The notes below the pieces were generated by a model. The model had not been told where the DNA came from and did no database searches. It worked only from the letters and a program-made list of their open reading frames with translations. A stretch of 64,000 nucleotides of DNA. Source: Comamonas sp. (lineage in GTDB: Bacteria > Pseudomonadota > Gammaproteobacteria > Burkholderiales > Burkholderiaceae_C). The position numbers were made by a program, and so were the translations under genes. Location: the NCBI GenBank assembly GCA_031277805.1, contig JAITLR010000013.1, positions 248,001-312,000 on the forward strand, given 5' to 3'. Positions 61,621-64,000 of the stretch are shown here, in pieces (positions within the stretch are counted from its first letter, which is position 1; every line of letters begins with the position of its first letter).

Positions 61621-62127
61621 ATGACGAATACCCGCGCTTTCAGTACCTGCGACCTTTGCGATGCACACATCAGCGATGACAGCGGCGATTTCCGGGTCTT
61701 GCCGCCGGTTTTTCGCAGCCTGGGCGGGCATGCGCACTTTGCGGGCGAGGTCCGCACCGTCCAGTGTCTGGATGACAACAGCCTGGTGCGGGCCGCCTTG
61801 GCCGAACCTGGGCTGGGGCGCGTGCTGGTGGTCGATGGCGGCGGTTCCTTGCGCCGCGCACTGGTGGGCGGCAATGTGGCAGCGTCTGCAGCCAGAAACG
61901 GCTGGGCGGGCGTGCTGGTTTATGGCTGCGTGCGCGATGTGGCCGAGCTTGGTGCCACGCCTGTCGGCCTTTATGCGCTGGCGCTGAACCCCATGCCAAC
62001 GGTCAAGCAGGGGCTAGGGCTGCGGGATGTGATGGTGCAGATTGCCGGTGTGCCAGTGCGCAGCGGAGATTGGCTGTATGCGGACGAGGATGGCGTTGTC
62101 ATAAGCCGTCGCAATCTCACGGCCTGA
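61621..62127 (+). CDS. rraA: RraA family protein (RNase E inhibitor-like / HMG aldolase family)
   Basis: 168 residues. FSTCDLCDAHISDD opens the domain. LVVDGGGSLRRALVGGNVAA and WAGVLVYGCVRDVAEL carry the conserved Gly-rich and Arg-Asp residues shared by RraA and HMG/CHA aldolases. Length and sequence fit RraA. In Betaproteobacteria the same fold often acts as oxaloacetate decarboxylase/aldolase, so the exact role is open. GGAG precedes the ATG. Confidence 0.87.
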   Translation: MTNTRAFSTCDLCDAHISDDSGDFRVLPPVFRSLGGHAHFAGEVRTVQCLDDNSLVRAALAEPGLGRVLVVDGGGSLRRALVGGNVAASAARNGWAGVLVYGCVRDVAELGATPVGLYALALNPMPTVKQGLGLRDVMVQIAGVPVRSGDWLYADEDGVVISRRNLTA

Positions 62128-62145
62128 TAGGTGGCTTATCGACTT

Positions 62146-62168
62146 TGATAGCTGTCAGCGCTTGGCTG
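62146..62168 (+). repeat. Short intergenic repeat, family B, overlapping an EamA-gene stop
   Basis: TTGATAGCTGTCAGCGCTTGG; the core is identical to that at 7236-7257. The stop codon of the converging EamA gene lies in the repeat. Confidence 0.65.
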
Positions 62169-63069
62169 GCTTGCGTTCAGGCCAGGTTGCAATCACAACG
62201 CTGGTCAGCGCAACCGCAAATGCCAGAAACTGTATGCCGCTGATGCGCTCACCCAGTGCCAGCATGCCCATCAGTGCTGCGCTGATGGGAAGCAGTACGG
62301 TGAAGATGCCCGCCTGCGAGGCGGGGACAGTGCGCAGGCCCGTCATCCATAGCCAAACGGTCCAGACACAGGCGGCCAGGGCGTAAAACAGCAGCAGGCC
62401 CCACTGCAGCAGTGTGACCTGTGCAAAGTCAAACTGCCAGGCCAGGTACAGGCCCGCAGGGGCGGACAGCGCAAATCCCCAGAGGTTGATCAGCGCGGTG
62501 ATGCGCTTGGGGCTGACGCTGGCAGTCAGCTTCTTGCCGATGACCGCATACGTGGCTTCGCAGAGCACGGCTGCCACCAGCAGCAACTGACCCAGCAGCG
62601 CCTGAGAGGCAGAAGTGCTTGCGCTGGGGGTATCCGGTTTGCTCAAGGCGTTGAGACTGATGCCAAGCACCGCCAGGGCAATGGCGGCCCAGGTGCGTGT
62701 GTTGACGGTCTCGCGCAAGAAAATCCAGCTCATGATCGCCACAGCGGCAGGAATGGCCGCCATGGTCACGCCTGCGGTGACCGCGCTGGTCAGCGCGACG
62801 CCGGTAATCATGCAGAGCGTGAAAAGAAAGTTGCCAAAAAACGACTCGAAAAACAGCAGCCAGCGGGTTTGACGCGATAACGGTGGTTCATCGGCAGGGC
62901 GCCTGACCCATCCCAGCATGGCAATGGCCCCCATGCCGAACCGCAGCCAAGCTAGCAGCATCACGGGAAAAATCAGCGCCAACGGTTTGGACAGCGCGAC
63001 ATAGCTGCCAACCAGCGTCATGCTTAAACCCAGACAGAAATAGGCAATAGGGCGGCTCGTTAAGGTCAT
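62155..63069 (-). CDS. EamA/DMT-family transporter
   Basis: 304 residues with ten membrane segments in two EamA repeats, split near residue 145. Landmarks are FLFTLCMITGVALTSAVTAG and the second-repeat PISAALMGMLALGERISGIQ. Family members export amino acids or other metabolites. ATG 63069 starts the first helix; the longer upstream frame is not family-like. No substrate clue. Confidence 0.88.
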   Translation of the reverse strand: MTLTSRPIAYFCLGLSMTLVGSYVALSKPLALIFPVMLLAWLRFGMGAIAMLGWVRRPADEPPLSRQTRWLLFFESFFGNFLFTLCMITGVALTSAVTAGVTMAAIPAAVAIMSWIFLRETVNTRTWAAIALAVLGISLNALSKPDTPSASTSASQALLGQLLLVAAVLCEATYAVIGKKLTASVSPKRITALINLWGFALSAPAGLYLAWQFDFAQVTLLQWGLLLFYALAACVWTVWLWMTGLRTVPASQAGIFTVLLPISAALMGMLALGERISGIQFLAFAVALTSVVIATWPERKPAKR

Positions 63070-63354
63070 GACTGATGAGACTGGACAAGGGGAGAAGGCT
63101 TGGGCACAAAGCATAGCGGTTGCGGTGGTGGGCGCAGTCATTCCCCGGGCCCCATCAACAAGAGGAAATAAGAGGCGCGGGCCCTGGACAGGCATGGCTG
63201 CCACTGCAGCAGAAGCCGGGGAAGCTGACGAAATCTGGTGCATTGATGGTTCAGACGAACTAATTCATTGGGTAGAGGCGGAAATTGCAGCGATAGGGAT
63301 TCAAGGTTTTTCATCAGGCAAGATTTGATTTTTGTATTGTGAAAAATTGAAATG
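63070..63354. other. Intergenic region upstream of aceA, 5' part
   Basis: About 285 bases with no supported gene. It becomes strongly AT-rich after 63300. Confidence 0.45.
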
Positions 63355-63422
63355 TTGCGGTGCCGCAATATTTCTCAATATGAGAAATAACTTATCATAT
63401 TGTGATAAATAAAAATAAGTTA
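63355..63422. promoter_or_regulatory. Palindrome-rich promoter region of aceA
   Basis: Three consecutive inverted repeats: TTGCGG-TG-CCGCAA (63355-63368), ATTTCTCA-ATA-TGAGAAAT (63370-63388), and TTATCA-N5-TGATAA (63392-63408). The last is nested in TAACTTA/TAAGTTA (63388-63422). They precede the aceA ATG by 130-200 bases and are probable regulator sites. The regulators are not identifiable from sequence alone. Confidence 0.65.
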
Positions 63423-63550
63423 TTGATTTTATTGAAATAAATTTATAGTCTTTTATAAGACATAAGAGTAATTGAAGACGCTTGATCGTCGTACAGTGGA
63501 TCCCAAGGACGAACACCAACCATCCCGTTTCAACCGTTAAGGAGTGCACC

Positions 63551-64000
63551 ATGCCCCAATCTCTGAGCCAGCAACTGAGCCGTGAACAGCAAATCGCCGC
63601 CCTCGAAAAGGACTGGGCGCAAAACCCCCGTTGGAAGGGTGTGAAGCGCGGTTATTCCGCAGCCGACGTGGTGCGTCTGCGCGGCAGCCTGCAGCCTGAG
63701 CACACGCTGGCTCAACGCGGCGCTGAAAAGCTCTGGGAAAAGATCAACGGCGATGCCAAGAAGGGTTACGTCAACGCCTTTGGCGCCATTTCTGCAGGCC
63801 AGGCCATGCAGCAGGCCAAGGCCGGTCTGGAAGCCGTGTACCTGTCGGGCTGGCAAGTGGCTGCCGACGGCAATACGAGCGAAACCATGTACCCCGACCA
63901 GTCGTTGTACGCCTATGACTCGGTGCCTACCATGGTGCGTCGCATCAACAACACCTTCAAGCGTGCTGACGAAATCCAGTGGAGCCGTGGCGTCAATCCT
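63551..64000 (+). CDS. aceA: Isocitrate lyase, N-terminal part (runs off the window)
   Basis: First 150 codons of isocitrate lyase, which splits isocitrate to glyoxylate and succinate in the glyoxylate shunt. RWKGVKRGYSAADVVRLRGS, VNAFGAISAGQAMQQAKAGL and VYLSGWQVAADGNTSETMYP are strongly conserved. AAGGAG lies 6 bases before the ATG. The catalytic KKCGH loop is beyond the window. Confidence 0.95.
   Translation, partial: MPQSLSQQLSREQQIAALEKDWAQNPRWKGVKRGYSAADVVRLRGSLQPEHTLAQRGAEKLWEKINGDAKKGYVNAFGAISAGQAMQQAKAGLEAVYLSGWQVAADGNTSETMYPDQSLYAYDSVPTMVRRINNTFKRADEIQWSRGVNP

Overview
The window looks like chromosomal DNA of a high-GC betaproteobacterium of the Comamonadaceae, most likely Comamonas. 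The grounds are the gene content (SsuD, TauD, Omp32-type porins, Bug receptors, EpsC-type serine acetyltransferase, PutA without a ribbon-helix-helix domain) and short intergenic repeats that I recognise from that family. No rRNA, tRNA, CRISPR array or complete insertion sequence was seen.

Region 1 (0.2-11.3 kb) is a sulfur locus on the + strand. Two tandem sulfonate-binding proteins, SsuD, SsuC and SsuB are followed by a CysB-like LysR regulator. Next come a rhodanese, an EpsC-type serine O-acetyltransferase, a family 2A encapsulin shell protein and a SufS-like cysteine desulfurase with a long low-complexity N-terminal extension. A strong hairpin terminator closes the run. The last four genes are a sulfur nanocompartment module. 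Its placement directly behind a sulfonate-scavenging operon suggests a path from sulfonate to sulfite, cysteine and encapsulated sulfur. A taurine system (tauD, divergent from tauABC, plus a small molbindin) lies at 14.8-19.1 kb.

Region 2 (about 13.2-30.5 kb) is accessory DNA surrounding the tau cluster. It holds a diguanylate cyclase at its left edge, small membrane and zinc-ribbon proteins, and a 0.45-kb gene module present twice (13.9 and 27.5 kb). Two genes are each broken by one in-frame stop: a solo tyrosine recombinase and a hypothetical protein flanked by integron attC-like sequence. GFA-family, DUF4256 and PdxH-type genes, a porin and a secretory lipase are also here. A palindromic motif built around CGGCCAGAAG recurs between these genes and brackets both copies of the duplicated module.

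Region 3 (30.6-45.2 kb) is mostly metabolic. It contains a porin, a CaiB/BaiF CoA-transferase and a Bug receptor with a divergent LysR regulator. PutA has a divergent Lrp-type regulator. A stand-alone MHYT protein follows, then a four-gene unit (GbsR/MarR regulator, NAD(P)-binding protein, DoxX-like, DUF2269) with two matching operator palindromes, and RlmD.

Region 4 (45.2-60.8 kb) is an iron/heme regulon with several Fur-box-like sites. It holds a DUF2325 protein with a 39-residue membrane protein, HemP, a GlcG/HbpS protein, ExbD-ExbB-TonB, Bfd, an FMN-dependent hydroxy-acid dehydrogenase, PiuC and a TonB-dependent siderophore receptor. Opposite the receptor runs a PepSY/DUF2271/DUF4198/ApbE/flavodoxin-reductase operon, probably an inner-membrane electron-transfer system for ferric reduction.

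Region 5 (60.8-64 kb) has a 174-bp imperfect inverted-repeat element, a SWIB-domain protein, an RraA-family protein, an EamA transporter and the start of isocitrate lyase (aceA) behind a palindrome-rich promoter. Throughout the window, long ORFs opposite GC-rich genes were treated as shadows.
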